A stretch of DNA of 5,459 nt from Nitrosarchaeum sp. (GTDB lineage: Archaea; Thermoproteota; Nitrososphaeria; Nitrososphaerales; Nitrosopumilaceae), in the NCBI GenBank assembly GCA_016234975.1, contig JACRND010000021.1, positions 1 through 5,459 on the forward strand. The letters run 5' to 3'. The notes below the pieces were generated by a model. It had not been told where the DNA came from. It saw only the letters and a list, made by a program, of their open reading frames with translations, and searched no databases. A program made the position numbers and the translations under genes. This document shows, piece after piece, positions 5,136 through 5,459 of the stretch. Within the stretch, counting starts at the first letter, position 1. Every line of letters starts with the position of its first letter.

Positions 5136-5459
5136 TTACACTTTTGTATAATGTAAAACAAGGTAGTTTTCGAGTCTTTTTATTGTGTTTAATCTAAGTC
5201 TGGGGGATTTTATGATTTTATCAAAACCTCTTCCTTGAACAAATGTTATCGCATCAGTACCTCCAATGATAAACGGAGTAATAGTTATCAAAATTTCATC
5301 AAACAAATTATTTTGGATAAATTGCCAGTTAACGGTTCCACCGCCTTCGACTAGAAGAGTATTGATTTTTCTTTTATGTAGATTATTCATTAAGGATTTT
5401 ATGTTGACGGAATTTTTACCACTCATTATTATTTCAACTGGAAATTTTTTTAATTTTTG
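5136..5459 (-). CDS. ribD: RibD C-terminal family reductase, riboflavin biosynthesis (5' part outside window)
   Basis: This is the C-terminal 107 residues of a pyrimidine reductase of the RibD C-terminal/DHFR-like family. In archaea the enzyme reduces 2,5-diamino-6-(ribosylamino)-4(3H)-pyrimidinone 5'-phosphate with NAD(P)H at an early step of riboflavin and FAD synthesis. The signature LLVEGGGTVNWQFI (residues 35-48 of the visible part) forms the cofactor loop. It is followed by LFDEILITITPFIIGG, the conserved strand and turn before the C-terminus. The frame stays open to the window edge (QKLKKFPVEII precedes the first visible Met), and that segment also fits the family, so the Met at 5424-5426 is internal and not the start. 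The family is about 210-230 residues, so roughly half lies outside. No visible damage. The gene is upstream of the small basic protein in the same direction. Confidence 0.88.
   Translation of the reverse strand, partial: QKLKKFPVEIIMSGKNSVNIKSLMNNLHKRKINTLLVEGGGTVNWQFIQNNLFDEILITITPFIIGGTDAITFVQGRGFDKIIKSPRLRLNTIKRLENYLVLHYTKV

Overview
The window looks like a chromosomal piece of an ammonia-oxidising archaeon of the Nitrososphaerota (Thaumarchaeota), most like the marine Nitrosopumilus group. The evidence is the AT-rich base composition, the archaeal-only genes for transcription factor E alpha and the tRNA C56 2'-O-methyltransferase Trm56, an archaeal HflX-type GTPase, TATA-box-like promoters, and a lysine/serine-rich small basic protein of a kind I associate with this group. 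The assignment is inferred from gene content; no rRNA is present.

Left part, plus strand (104-3742). hflX, trm56, tfe and an aldehyde dehydrogenase gene lie in one direction. hflX and trm56 overlap by 11 bp and tfe follows after 26 bp, so these three form an operon-like block for ribosome, tRNA and transcription functions. The aldehyde dehydrogenase has its own upstream gap and a TATA-like element. Two of the four genes are damaged. hflX has lost the helical linker before its P-loop, and the reading frame changes at that point. The aldehyde dehydrogenase has no ATG in front of its conserved N-terminus, and its last oligomerisation strand is still readable but interrupted by two in-frame stops. 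trm56 and tfe between them are intact.

Middle (3743-3910). This convergent gap contains dense inverted repeats and a 112-nt stretch (3802-3913) that is clearly richer in G+C than its surroundings. It folds on paper into a closed multibranch structure, with a TATA-like element about 25 nt upstream and a T run directly after. I read it as an unassigned structured RNA gene on the plus strand.

Right part, minus strand (3911-5459). In transcription order: the 3' part of a RibD-family riboflavin biosynthesis reductase (cut by the window edge), a small basic protein with a half-SWIB-like C-terminus, a long perfect palindrome, a hemerythrin-like di-iron protein, and a small acidic protein coupled to it with a 2-nt gap. 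Non-ATG starts (TTG, perhaps CTG) are needed for four genes. No mobile element, CRISPR array, tRNA or defence system was found.
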